This document shows positions 15,879 to 23,915 of a DNA stretch of 64,000 nt, piece after piece. The notes beneath the pieces are model-generated. The model was not told the origin of the DNA. It made no database searches and saw nothing but the letters and a program-made list of their open reading frames with translations. The position numbers were made by a program, and so were the translations under genes. This stretch comes from Hymenobacter monticola (GTDB taxonomy: Bacteria; Bacteroidota; Bacteroidia; Cytophagales; Hymenobacteraceae), in assembly GCF_022811645.1 (NCBI RefSeq), contig NZ_CP094534.1:4526001-4590000 (forward strand). The letters are read 5' to 3'. Positions within the stretch are counted from its first letter, which is position 1, and every line of letters begins with the position of its first letter.

Positions 15879-15928
15879 CGTTGAAAAAGCCCCCGACTGA
15901 CACATGCCAGTCGGGGGCTTTTTCAACG
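15879..15928. terminator. Strong isolated hairpin terminator
   Basis: A perfect 21-bp stem (15879-15899 with 15908-15928) with an 8-nt loop has A and T runs on both sides, so it could stop transcription in either direction. No gene ends next to it, which suggests a lost gene on one side. Confidence 0.8.
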
Positions 15929-15929
15929 A

Positions 15930-16071
15930 TGCCGCGTGTAGCTTGCTTCCCCGCCTTCTTCGCCTTGCCGCCGCCCGCATCCAGCAGCGCCCGGGCCGCT
16001 TTGTAGCCTTGGTTCTTCAGCAGCGACTGAGGGCTTAGCAGCGCATTAGGACAACTTCGCCCGCTTTCCAT
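15930..16071 (-). pseudogene. Possible short remnant of a rhodanese-like gene
   Basis: The minus strand reads LLKNQGYKAARALLDAGGG followed by a Lys-rich tail. The first part resembles the segment after the active-site loop of rhodanese domains (xxLLKxxGYxxxxxLxGG), but no active-site Cys or N-terminal half is visible. It ends beside the isolated terminator at 15879-15928. This is a weak resemblance only. Confidence 0.25.
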
Positions 16072-16121
16072 ACCACTTCGCGACGCTTCCAGACGACTTG
16101 TTGCCTGCCCCGGCCGGGCAC

Positions 16122-16154
16122 AAAAAAAAGGCCGGCTTGGCGGCCGGCCTTTTT
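16122..16154 (-). terminator. Terminator of ribBA
   Basis: A 12-bp stem (16125-16136 with 16143-16154) lies 18 nt after the ribBA stop. On the minus strand it ends in a run of eight T. Confidence 0.85.
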
Positions 16155-16172
16155 CAGTAAATCGTGGGGCGG

Positions 16173-17399
16173 TTACGCCGCCGGCGCATCGGCCGCGGCC
16201 ACACGCATGATTTCGTGGCCCATCTTGTCGCGCTTGGTGGCCAAGTAGGTTTCGTTGTGGGGGTTGGCGTGGATTTCGATGGGTAGCGTTTCCACTATTT
16301 CCAGGCCGTAGCCGATGAGGCCGGTGCGCTTGCGGGGGTTGTTGGTGAGCAGGCGCATCTGGCGGATACCCAGGTCGCGCAGGATGCTGGCGCCCACGCC
16401 GTAGTCGCGCTCGTCGGCCTTGTAGCCCAGGTCCTCGTTGGCCTGCACCGTGTCGCGGCCCTGCTCCTGCAGCTTGTAGGCCTTCAGCTTGTTGAGCAAG
16501 CCAATGCCGCGCCCCTCCTGGTTCATGTACACAATCACGCCGCGGCCTTCACGCTCAATTTCGCGCATGGCCTGATGTAGCTGCGGGCCGCAGTCGCAGC
16601 GGCACGAGCCGAAGATGTCGCCGGTCACGCAGGAGCTGTGCACGCGCACCAGCACCGGCTCGGGCCCGCTGATGTCGCCCTTCACCAAGGCCAAGTGCTT
16701 AGCGCCGTTCGAGTTCTGGGTAAAGGCGTAGAGGTCGAAGTCGCCGTGCTCGGTGGGCATCTTCACCGAGATTTCGCGGGTGATGAGGCTTTCCGTGGCC
16801 AGGCGGTACTTGATGAGGTCCTGCACCGACACCAGCTTTAGGTCCCACTTTTTGGCCACCAGCTCCAGGTCGGGCAGGCGGGCCATCTCGCCGTCTTCCT
16901 TCAGAATTTCGACCAGCACGCCGGCGGGCTCAAACCCGGCCAGCCGGGCCAGGTCCACGGCCGCCTCGGTGTGGCCGGCGCGGCGCAGCACGCCTTCCTT
17001 GCGGGCCTTGAGCGGGAAAATGTGGCCGGGCTTTCCCAGCTCCTCGGGCTTGGTGGCGGGGTCGATGAGGGCCAGAATGGTCTTGCTGCGGTCGGAAGCC
17101 GAGATGCCGGTGGTCACGCCGTTCTTCAGCAAATCGACCGACACCGTGAACGGCGTGGCGTGCAGGGCCGTGTTGGTGCCCACCATCAGGTCGAGGCCCA
17201 GCTCTTCGCAGCGGGCCTCGGGCAGCGAAGCGCACACCAGCCCGCGGCCGTGGGTGGCCATAAAATTGATGACTTCGGGCGTGGCCGAGCGAGCGGCGCA
17301 AATGAAGTCGCCCTCGTTCTCACGGTCCTCGTCATCGACAACGATGACGACTTTGCCAGCGCGAATGTCTTCGATGGCGGATTCGATGGTATCAAGCAT
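16173..17399 (-). CDS. ribBA: Bifunctional DHBP synthase / GTP cyclohydrolase II
   Basis: This encodes 408 residues from the ATG at 17399. The N-terminal half makes 3,4-dihydroxy-2-butanone 4-phosphate from ribulose 5-phosphate; [10 protein letters not shown] (23-32) and HGRGLVC are its signatures. The C-terminal half opens GTP for riboflavin synthesis; the zinc ligands appear as C-x10-C-x-C in [17 protein letters not shown] near residues 256-269, and [11 protein letters not shown] follows. Both active sites look intact, so this is the fused form, supplying both riboflavin precursors. No other rib gene is near. A TAACTTTG box lies 39 nt before the start. Confidence 0.95.
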   Translation of the reverse strand: MLDTIESAIEDIRAGKVVIVVDDEDRENEGDFICAARSATPEVINFMATHGRGLVCASLPEARCEELGLDLMVGTNTALHATPFTVSVDLLKNGVTTGISASDRSKTILALIDPATKPEELGKPGHIFPLKARKEGVLRRAGHTEAAVDLARLAGFEPAGVLVEILKEDGEMARLPDLELVAKKWDLKLVSVQDLIKYRLATESLITREISVKMPTEHGDFDLYAFTQNSNGAKHLALVKGDISGPEPVLVRVHSSCVTGDIFGSCRCDCGPQLHQAMREIEREGRGVIVYMNQEGRGIGLLNKLKAYKLQEQGRDTVQANEDLGYKADERDYGVGASILRDLGIRQMRLLTNNPRKRTGLIGYGLEIVETLPIEIHANPHNETYLATKRDKMGHEIMRVAAADAPAA

Positions 17400-17438
17400 G
17401 GGATGGGGTATTTCGGGCCATAACAACGGCGGCGCCCG

Positions 17439-17446
17439 CAAAGTTA
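17439..17446 (-). promoter_or_regulatory. -7 box (TAACTTTG) of ribBA
   Basis: The minus strand reads TAACTTTGCGGG, matching TAnnTTTG with the extra C common in this window. It lies 39 nt before the start. No FMN riboswitch was recognised in the short leader. Confidence 0.5.
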
Positions 17447-17463
17447 GCCCGCGCAGCGCCGCC

Positions 17464-18633
17464 CTACCCGAACAGTGCCTCCAGCTGCGCCGTGGCGCCG
17501 GCCCAGGTGTAGCGGGCCTTCACAAAATCCTGCCCCCGGGCGGCCATGGCATCGGCGGCAGCTGGGGTATCGAGTAGGCCGACGATGTCGTTGGCAATGG
17601 CCTCGGCCGTTTCGGCCACGCACAGCTCCTGGCCGCTGGTGCCACCCAACGCGTTGTTGGCCAACGGCGTGGTCACGCAGGGCAAGTGCATGGCCATGGC
17701 CTCCAGCAGCTTGTTCTGGAGGCCTGTGCCCACGCGCATAGGCGCCACAAATACCCGCGCCGAGGCGTACGCCGCCCGAATATCGGGCACCCAGCCGCTA
17801 ACCACCACGTGGGCCGAGGCCAGCGCCTGCACGCGCGGCGCGGGCGTGGTGCCGGCCACCAGCAGGCGCGCTTCGGGGTGGCGGGCGCGCACCAGCGGCA
17901 TGATTTCCTCGGCCAGGAAGGCCGCAGCGTCCACGTTGGGGTGGTAGCTCATGTTGCCCGAAAACAGCACCTCATATTCCTTGGCCACCTCGGGCATGGG
18001 CCGAAACCGCTCGGCGTCGATGCCGTTGAGTACCACCCGGATTTCCTGGCGGCGCGGGTGTTGAATGAGCTGCCGGTCCTGGTCGCTGATGATGGTGTGG
18101 TGTTGAAACCAATCGAAGGCCGCGGCCTCGTAGGCCAGCAGGCGGCGGGCTTCCAGCGCCATCACGGGACGCTGCCAGAGCGGGGCCTGCGTGGCCCGCC
18201 GCGCCACGCCGGCCGAAAACACGTCCATGTAATCGAGCGTCATCGGCACGCGCCCGGCGTGTGACCGCAGGTACTCGGCCATGCGAATGAGCTGGCAGTA
18301 CACGTGGGCGGGCCGGAAGGTGCGCAGCAGCTCGTCGACCCGCTTTTGCGCCGCGGCGTCGTAGAAATAGCCCACTTGCAGCGGCCGGCCGGTGGCCAGC
18401 GCCCGCGCCATGTTGGCCGCAATGCCGGGGCGGTACAGGCGGTGCACATGCAGCCCGCCGCGGCACAGGGGCCGCACGGCCGCGTCGGCTTCGGGCGTCA
18501 CGGCCTCATCGGACACCGTGAAGAGGCAGATTTCGTGGCGCTGGGCCAGGTACTTCAGTTGGTGAAAGGCGCGCAGCTTGTCGCCCTTGTCGAGCGGATA
18601 GGGGAAGCGCGAGAGGAGCACAAGCAGCTTCAT
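17464..18633 (-). CDS. Glycosyltransferase family 4 protein
   Basis: This encodes 389 residues with a GT-B fold. The N-terminal acceptor domain starts [20 protein letters not shown]. The C-terminal donor domain has [38 protein letters not shown] and the sugar-nucleotide-binding [20 protein letters not shown] with its conserved Glu. It probably adds a sugar to a surface glycan or lipid-linked intermediate; donor and acceptor cannot be read from sequence. Its ATG overlaps the stop codon of the upstream glycosyltransferase (ATGA), so the two are translated together and probably act in the same pathway. No signal peptide or membrane segment is seen. Confidence 0.85.
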   Translation of the reverse strand: MKLLVLLSRFPYPLDKGDKLRAFHQLKYLAQRHEICLFTVSDEAVTPEADAAVRPLCRGGLHVHRLYRPGIAANMARALATGRPLQVGYFYDAAAQKRVDELLRTFRPAHVYCQLIRMAEYLRSHAGRVPMTLDYMDVFSAGVARRATQAPLWQRPVMALEARRLLAYEAAAFDWFQHHTIISDQDRQLIQHPRRQEIRVVLNGIDAERFRPMPEVAKEYEVLFSGNMSYHPNVDAAAFLAEEIMPLVRARHPEARLLVAGTTPAPRVQALASAHVVVSGWVPDIRAAYASARVFVAPMRVGTGLQNKLLEAMAMHLPCVTTPLANNALGGTSGQELCVAETAEAIANDIVGLLDTPAAADAMAARGQDFVKARYTWAGATAQLEALFG

Positions 18634-19886
18634 GCGGGCGACGAATGGGCGGGCGTGCCGGCCGGCGCGGGCAGGAGCAGCTGCTCGTATAAATCCACGA
18701 AGCGCTGTACTACGCGGCGGTTGTCATAAACTTCGGTGGCAGTGTGGGCGGCGTTGGCCCCGATTTCCTGCACGGGCACCTCGCCCCGGGCCCAGGTGCG
18801 CAGGAAAGCAAGCCATTCGGCCGGAGAGTCGCGCACGATGATGTCGTGGCCATCGCGCACGGCAATGCCCTCGGCGCCCAGCCGGGTGCTAAGAATGGCT
18901 TTACCCACGGCCATGCCCTCAATGATTTTGACCCGCATGCCGCCGCCGCTCAACAGAGGCACCAGCATCAGCCCATGCTCCTGCATAAAAGCCGGGGCCG
19001 ACTCCACGAAGCCGTGCACAATGACGTTGTCGGCCTTCAGGTTCAACAAGTGCGCCGGGGCATTCCGACCGGCAATGTGCAGCTCCACATCCGGAAATTC
19101 AGCGTGAAAAGCGGGCCACACCTCGCGCAGCAGCCATTCCACCCCTTCCTGATTGGGCAGCCAGTCGAGCGAGCCAATCATGAATAGCGTGCGCGGCTGG
19201 GGTGCAAGGGCCGGGTTGGCTTGCAAGCGGGCCAGGTCGGCACCGGCGGGAATAAAGACGATGGGTTCGGGGCAGTGCAGGGCTCGCAGGCGGTCAGCAT
19301 CGGCCTCCGTGATGGCCGCGATGGCGTCGAATTGCCGCAAGTGGCGGCGCTCAAATTTCTCCAGCCGGTCGGCCATTGTTTTCAAAAACCGGCGTTTGAG
19401 CGGGTTGGTCTCGCGGCCGGCTAGCATCTGCCAGATGGTATACTCCACGTTGTGCGCGCGCAGCACCAGCGGCGGCACCCGGAAATCCTGGCGGTGCTGG
19501 CGGCCCAGCAGTTCTGCGTACCAGGCCACAAAAGTGCCTTCCAGCTGCACCACGTCCACTTTATCGGTGCGCAGAATCTCCAGCAGCTTCTCGCCGACGG
19601 CCGTACTCATGAACCGTTCCACGTTATAAGGCTGGCGGCTGAAAAGCAGGTTTTTCAGCGCTTTTACCGGCGATAAGTCCGTATTCACGTCTACCAGCAC
19701 CAGCCGCAGGCTGGGTCCCAGGTGCGCCAGGGCATCGGCGGGCTGGCGGTGCTTGGGCGTGTTGATGGCCAGCAGCGTGACGCGGTGCCCGGCTCGCACG
19801 AGGCCGGCCGCCACGTCGTACATGGCAATGGCCCCGCCATCGTGGGGCGGGTATGGGACGCGCGGACAGAGTTGCAGAATATGCAT
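18630..19886 (-). CDS. Glycosyltransferase family 4 protein
   Basis: This encodes 418 residues from the ATG at 19886, where the family start MHILQLCPRVPYPPHDGGA begins; upstream in-frame codons run into an inverted repeat. It has the GT-B layout: Gly-rich N-terminal DGGAIAMYDVAAGL, a middle LVLRAHNVEYTIW typical of this subfamily, and a C-terminal TLFMIGSLDWLPNQEGVEWL, then LHIAGRNAP and VPLLSGGGMRVKIIEGMAVGKAI with the donor-site Glu. The HNVEY motif groups it with transferases whose partner genes often encode similar proteins. It is first in a two-gene coupled unit with the protein at 17464-18633. Confidence 0.85.
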   Translation of the reverse strand: MHILQLCPRVPYPPHDGGAIAMYDVAAGLVRAGHRVTLLAINTPKHRQPADALAHLGPSLRLVLVDVNTDLSPVKALKNLLFSRQPYNVERFMSTAVGEKLLEILRTDKVDVVQLEGTFVAWYAELLGRQHRQDFRVPPLVLRAHNVEYTIWQMLAGRETNPLKRRFLKTMADRLEKFERRHLRQFDAIAAITEADADRLRALHCPEPIVFIPAGADLARLQANPALAPQPRTLFMIGSLDWLPNQEGVEWLLREVWPAFHAEFPDVELHIAGRNAPAHLLNLKADNVIVHGFVESAPAFMQEHGLMLVPLLSGGGMRVKIIEGMAVGKAILSTRLGAEGIAVRDGHDIIVRDSPAEWLAFLRTWARGEVPVQEIGANAAHTATEVYDNRRVVQRFVDLYEQLLLPAPAGTPAHSSPA

Positions 19887-19894
19887 GGGGCCCG

Positions 19895-19902
19895 TAAAGG
19901 TA
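19895..19902 (-). promoter_or_regulatory. Possible -7 box (TACCTTTA) of the glycosyltransferase pair
   Basis: The minus strand reads TACCTTTA, one mismatch from TAnnTTTG, only 8 nt before the ATG at 19886. If used, the mRNA would be nearly leaderless. Confidence 0.35.
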
Positions 19903-19923
19903 GTGCGCTGAGGCAGCAGAACG

Positions 19924-19993
19924 AGTACCCCGAAGCTGTGCTTCGGTCCGTTTGACAATCCCTACGCGGGCCGAAGCACAGCTTCGGGGTACT
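19924..19993. repeat. Intergenic inverted doublet, family E
   Basis: Two perfect 23-nt arms (19924-19946 and 19971-19993) flank a 24-nt spacer. Each arm holds its own hairpin, CCGAAGC-TGT-GCTTCGG. It lies between the K+ channel stop codon (19997) and the glycosyltransferase promoter. Confidence 0.85.
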
Positions 19994-19996
19994 GTT

Positions 19997-21052
19997 CTAC
20001 AGTTGTCGGAAGCGCACTTCGAAGGTTTCAATCTGCTCTTCGCTGCCGAGCACCAACAGCACGTCGCCGGGGGCCAGCACGTAGTCGACGGGCGGGCTCA
20101 CGAGCAGGGAGCCGGCGGCCTGGCGCAGGCCAATGATGGTGGCGCCGGTGATGGAACGCACGTTGAGCTCCCGGATGCTGCGGCCGTGCAAGTCCTTGCG
20201 CAATTGGTCAAAGTTCATTTCTTCGAGCCGCAGTTTGTCGGCGCTCAGGCCCGAAATCAGGTCGAGAAAGCGGATGACTTCGGGGCGCACCACCAGATTG
20301 GCCATGTGCGAGCCGCCGATTTCGTCCGGCATCACCACCGAGTCGGCCCCGGCCGAGAGCAGCTTGCTTTCGGAGGTTTTTTGGGAGGCGCGGGCGATGA
20401 TGCGCAGGCGCGGGTTGAGGGCGCGGGCCGAAAGGGCCACGAACACGTTGTCGGCGTCCTTGGGCAAGGCCGTGATGAGCGAGGAGGCCCGCTCCACGCC
20501 GGCCTGCTTGAGCACGCGGTCGGCCGTGGCGTCGCCAAACACGCTGTAGATGTTGCCGCCGGGCGCGCCGTCGCCGTTGTAATCTTCGTCGCCGTCGCCT
20601 TCGGCGTGGCTTTTCATCAGTTCCTGGTTCATTTCGATGACGACCACGCGCACGCCGTTGGCCACCAGCTCCTGGTAGGCGCGGCGGCCGTTGCGGCCGA
20701 ATCCGCACACGATGACGTGCCCGCTGAAGCGCCGGATTTCCTGGTCGGTTCGAATCATTTTGTAAATTTTGCGCAGCTCGCCGTCAAAGATAAAGGAAGA
20801 GAAAACCGACACCAGGTAGGCCACCACCACCAGGTTGTAGAGGATATAGACCGACACGAATAGCCGCCCGGCCAGCGAAAACGGATGAATTTCGCCAAAG
20901 CCAACCGTGGCGATGGTCGTCACGGTCATGTAAAAGGCATCGATGGGGTGGTAGTGCTCGATGCCCATGAAGCCCGCCATGCCGAAAATCAGACTCAGCC
21001 CGGTGAGCGTGACGGCCAGAATCAGGCGGTTGATGTTGAGGCGGCGGAGCAT
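19997..21052 (-). CDS. Potassium channel with RCK (TrkA) domains
   Basis: This encodes 351 residues. Two membrane helices (about 10-30 and 63-85) flank a pore loop with the selectivity filter TVGFG at 49-53. An RCK-N Rossmann domain starts at about 112 (VIVCGFGRNGRRA, GFGRNG 117-122), and an RCK-C domain occupies about 265-351. This is the MthK/Kch layout: a tetrameric K+ channel gated by a ligand at the RCK ring. An acidic, Gly-rich insert of about 18 residues (near 150-167, including DGDEDYNGDGAPGG) follows the acidic residue that normally binds the nucleotide ribose (VVVIE), which could alter ligand choice. The gene stands alone between two repeat elements. Confidence 0.88.
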   Translation of the reverse strand: MLRRLNINRLILAVTLTGLSLIFGMAGFMGIEHYHPIDAFYMTVTTIATVGFGEIHPFSLAGRLFVSVYILYNLVVVAYLVSVFSSFIFDGELRKIYKMIRTDQEIRRFSGHVIVCGFGRNGRRAYQELVANGVRVVVIEMNQELMKSHAEGDGDEDYNGDGAPGGNIYSVFGDATADRVLKQAGVERASSLITALPKDADNVFVALSARALNPRLRIIARASQKTSESKLLSAGADSVVMPDEIGGSHMANLVVRPEVIRFLDLISGLSADKLRLEEMNFDQLRKDLHGRSIRELNVRSITGATIIGLRQAAGSLLVSPPVDYVLAPGDVLLVLGSEEQIETFEVRFRQL

Positions 21053-21078
21053 GTTATTTAATCGAAGAATAAGAAACG

Positions 21079-21253
21079 GTCATTGCGAGGCGTAGCCGAA
21101 GCAATCCGTCCTGCCAATACCAGACAGCCACTTTCACCAGAAAGCCTCGTTGCTATACAGCGCTGGGGTTCGTTCGTAAAAAAGCTTTTTCACGTTAGAA
21201 AGCTAGTCGTTGAGAACAGAACGGATTGCCACGGGCTGCGCCCTCGCAATGAC
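21079..21253. repeat. Intergenic inverted doublet, family B
   Basis: One unit, GTCATTGCGAGGCGTAGCC followed by GAAGCAATCCGTC, lies at 21079-21110. A diverged inverted copy lies at 21221-21253 (its complement begins GTCATTGCGAGGGCGCAG and ends GGCAATCCGT). They are 110 nt apart. This GTCATTGCGAGG unit is known from intergenic repeats in many bacteria. The doublet fills the gap between dnaG and the K+ channel gene. Confidence 0.8.
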
Positions 21254-21266
21254 AGATGTTATTGAC

Positions 21267-23366
21267 TTAGGCGCTGCGCCCCACCACCGTACCCAGGAGG
21301 CCAGCCAGCTCGTTGTCCAGCTCCTTGAGGCGCTTGATGTCGCCCAGAATCTCGAACATCTCGGCGTCGTCCAGCGGGTGGCGGAGTTTTTCGAGGCACT
21401 GGTCGAGCTCGCGCTGCACGTGCACCTTGTTGAGGCGCAGCACGGCGTTGTCGCAGGCCAGCTGGGGCAGGTCCACTTCGTTGAAGACGTAGATTTCCTT
21501 GGTGCGCCAGTTGGGGCTGATTTCGTAGCGCTCGGTGGCCAGGTCGGTGATGAGCTGGCGGATGTCTTCGCGCTCGTTCTGGGCCAACTGGCGGGCATCG
21601 GGGAAGCGGCCGGCCAACAGCTCCTGCCGGCAGATTTCCCACATCTCGGCGTAGAGCGGAAACGTGAGCGGGTACTCGCCGAGCTGACCCATGAGGTAGC
21701 CGGCCACGCTCAGCTCGTTGTCAATTTCGCGGCCCGCGTAGAGCACCAACAGGCGCAGCACCTCCCGCTCGCACACCTGCAGCATGTCGGGCATGGCCTC
21801 CTGCTCGGCGACTTTGGCCGGAGCCGAAGCAAACGAGTTGCTCAGCGACTCGGCCGCTTCGGCGCCGCCGTACATCAGCATTTCGGCTTCTTCCTCGTCG
21901 GTCATCGGCCGCGGCGCGGGAGCCGGGCGCGGGTTGCTGCTGGGTGGGAAGCCGGTGTTGGCGCTGCCGGCGCCCTGGCCGTAGTTGCCGCGGTTGTCGC
22001 TCTGGCCACTGCTGCGGCCGTCGGGGGCCTTCTGGCTGGCGGTTTTCACCAGCTTGTTGTACTCGGTGATGAGCACCTGCTCGTCGATGCCGAAGGTGGC
22101 CGAGGTTTGCTGCAAAAACACCTGACGCTTGATGGCGTCGGGCACTTTGGCGATGCTGTGCAGCACGTCGCGGATGGCCTCGGCCTTCTTCACCGGGTCG
22201 TTGGACGCCTCGCGGGCCACGAGCGTGGTTTTGAAGCTGATGAAGTCCTGGCTCTTGGTTTCGATGTACTCGGTGAAGCGCTGGTCGCCCACTTTGCGGA
22301 TGTAGCTGTCGGGGTCGTCGCCGTCGGGGAAGAGCACCACGCGCACGTTCAGGCCACCTTCGAGCAGCAAGTCCGTGCCGCGCAGCGAGGCCTTGATGCC
22401 GGCCGCGTCGCCGTCATAGAGTACGGTCACATTGTCGGAATACCGCTTGATGAGCCGAATCTGGCCCTCCGTAAGGGAGGTACCCGACGAAGCCACCACG
22501 TTTTTGATGCCGCCCTGATACAACGACAAAACGTCCAGGTAGCCTTCTACCAGGTAGCAAACCTCTTGCGTACGAATGGCCTGCCGGGCCTGAAACAGCC
22601 CGTACAGCACGTCGGACTTGTGGTAAATCTCCGACTCGGGCGAGTTGAGATACTTCGCCATCTTGTCGTCGCGCTTGAGGGTGCGCGCCCCGAAGCCCAC
22701 CACCCGGCCGCTGATGTTGTGAATCGGGAACATCACGCGGCCCCGAAACCGGTCGTAGCGCCGGCCGGTGTCTTTGCCCTGGTCGTCGGTGCGGATGACG
22801 GTGAGGCCGGTTTTTTCGAGGTATTTCTTGTCGAATCCGGCGGTTTCAGCGGCTTTCATTAGGTCGTCCCAGCTGTCGAGCGAGTAGCCGAGCTCGAAGG
22901 TCTGGATGGTACTCAGGTTGAGGCCGCGCTCCTTGAGGTAGCCGTAGCCGATACTCATCCCCTCCTCGGAGTTGAGCAGCAGGCGGTGGTAGTGGTTTTT
23001 GGCGAAGTCCGAGACGATGAACTGCGAGTCCCGCTCGTTCTGCTCCAGCTGCTGCTGGGGCGTCTTTTCCTCCTCCTGAATCTCGATGGCGTACTTGCGG
23101 GCCAGGTACTTGAGGGCCTCCACGTAGCTGGTGCCTTCCACGTCCATCACAAACTGCACCACGCCGCCGGCCTTGCCGCAGCCGAAGCACTTGTAGAGCG
23201 ACTTGGCCGGGTTTACCGAGAACGAGGGCGACTTCTCGTTGTGGAACGGGCACGGGGCCCACAGGTTCTGGCCCTTGCGCTTGAGCTGCACGAAGTCGCC
23301 GACGACTTCCACGATGTCGGCGGTCTGGATGATGTGGTCAACTAATTCTTTGGGGATGCGGGCCAT
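21267..23366 (-). CDS. dnaG: DNA primase
   Basis: This encodes 699 residues. The zinc-binding domain is at the N-terminus with ligands Cys39, His42, Cys60 and Cys63 (APCPFHNEKSPSF, then KCFGCG). The RNA polymerase core has a Toprim domain with CYLVEGYLDVLSLYQGG near residue 275 and LYDGDAAGIKA near 315, holding the metal-binding acidic residues. A Ser/Gly/Pro-rich linker at about 450-485 leads to the helicase-interacting C-terminal domain. It makes RNA primers at the replication fork with DnaB. The usual rpsU-dnaG-rpoD arrangement is absent. An inverted repeat begins 2 nt upstream of the start codon. Confidence 0.96.
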   Translation of the reverse strand: MARIPKELVDHIIQTADIVEVVGDFVQLKRKGQNLWAPCPFHNEKSPSFSVNPAKSLYKCFGCGKAGGVVQFVMDVEGTSYVEALKYLARKYAIEIQEEEKTPQQQLEQNERDSQFIVSDFAKNHYHRLLLNSEEGMSIGYGYLKERGLNLSTIQTFELGYSLDSWDDLMKAAETAGFDKKYLEKTGLTVIRTDDQGKDTGRRYDRFRGRVMFPIHNISGRVVGFGARTLKRDDKMAKYLNSPESEIYHKSDVLYGLFQARQAIRTQEVCYLVEGYLDVLSLYQGGIKNVVASSGTSLTEGQIRLIKRYSDNVTVLYDGDAAGIKASLRGTDLLLEGGLNVRVVLFPDGDDPDSYIRKVGDQRFTEYIETKSQDFISFKTTLVAREASNDPVKKAEAIRDVLHSIAKVPDAIKRQVFLQQTSATFGIDEQVLITEYNKLVKTASQKAPDGRSSGQSDNRGNYGQGAGSANTGFPPSSNPRPAPAPRPMTDEEEAEMLMYGGAEAAESLSNSFASAPAKVAEQEAMPDMLQVCEREVLRLLVLYAGREIDNELSVAGYLMGQLGEYPLTFPLYAEMWEICRQELLAGRFPDARQLAQNEREDIRQLITDLATERYEISPNWRTKEIYVFNEVDLPQLACDNAVLRLNKVHVQRELDQCLEKLRHPLDDAEMFEILGDIKRLKELDNELAGLLGTVVGRSA

Positions 23367-23367
23367 G

Positions 23368-23447
23368 TAGCGCGGACTTTGTAGTCCGCGTCCCCGAACG
23401 TCGGTCGTTGAACCGGCGCGGGGACGCGAACTACAAAGTTCGCGCTA
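23368..23447. repeat. Intergenic inverted doublet, family C (copy 1)
   Basis: Two 28-nt arms (23368-23395 and 23420-23447) are identical when inverted except at two positions. Each arm is itself a hairpin: CGCGGAC-TTTGTA-GTCCGCG in one and CGCGAAC-TTTGTA-GTTCGCG in the other, so a G-C pair has been replaced by an A-T pair on both sides of the stem. A second member of the family is at 57211-57294. Confidence 0.88.
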
Positions 23448-23554
23448 TAGCGGCCACTTCTTCCGAAAACTTCGCATCTTTGCGCAACTTCCGGCGACTG
23501 AGTACAGTTACAGCCCAAGGCAGGAAGGACTTGCGTCCCTCCTGCTGGCTACGG

Positions 23555-23683
23555 TTAGTGTTGCAGCACCGCGTAGGTGGCGGCTGCTAACACCAGCCAC
23601 CGGCCAAACTGCGCGAGCAGCTTCACCGGGAGCCTGACGACGATTACCACGTAATCACCGTCGCTGTTTGGTTTGTTCTCCAT
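23555..23683 (-). CDS. Small membrane protein of 42 residues
   Basis: The minus strand encodes MENKPNSDGDYVVIVV followed by RLPVKLLAQFGRWLVLAAAT and YAVLQH. The N-terminal ~10 residues are polar and acidic. Residues about 11-40 are hydrophobic with three basic residues, suggesting one membrane or amphipathic helix. No other reading frame in this 470-nt gap is better, and the start codon is well placed with no overlap. The existence of the gene rests only on its sensible composition and on filling an otherwise empty region. Function is unknown. A hairpin at 23520-23545 follows its stop codon. Confidence 0.4.
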   Translation of the reverse strand: MENKPNSDGDYVVIVVRLPVKLLAQFGRWLVLAAATYAVLQH

Positions 23684-23724
23684 GGGTTTTCAAGTTATGG
23701 AGTAGAACAAATCACCCACTTCTC

Positions 23725-23758
23725 GAAGCCCGTGGTCTGCCAACCACGGGCTTCGCTC
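23725..23758. terminator. Hairpin terminator in the dnaG-leuS gap
   Basis: A perfect 12-bp stem (23725-23736 with 23743-23754) and a 6-nt loop are followed by GCTCATTTT. It lies upstream of the 42-residue gene and before leuS, so it may insulate leuS. Confidence 0.55.
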
Positions 23759-23885
23759 ATTTTGGCCGAAGCCAGAATAAGTGCCGTGGCGGCGGGAGAC
23801 TACCGCACAGTATGGCAAAGCTACGCAGGTAAGGAGTACAGGACCTATTTGTTACAGAAGGGAAACAGTCCAAAAGGCCGGTCCT

Positions 23886-23893
23886 TACCTTTG
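23886..23893 (+). promoter_or_regulatory. -7 box (TACCTTTG) of leuS
   Basis: TACCTTTGCCC matches TAnnTTTG and lies 22 nt before the leuS ATG. No TTTG occurs at the right spacing upstream. Confidence 0.5.
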
Positions 23894-23915
23894 CCCGGAA
23901 TAAACTCCGCGCAAG

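Noticed and set aside
17400..17446. An FMN riboswitch before ribBA
   Set aside because: The leader after the -7 box is only about 40 nt, too short for the RFN element, and none of its conserved sequence is seen.
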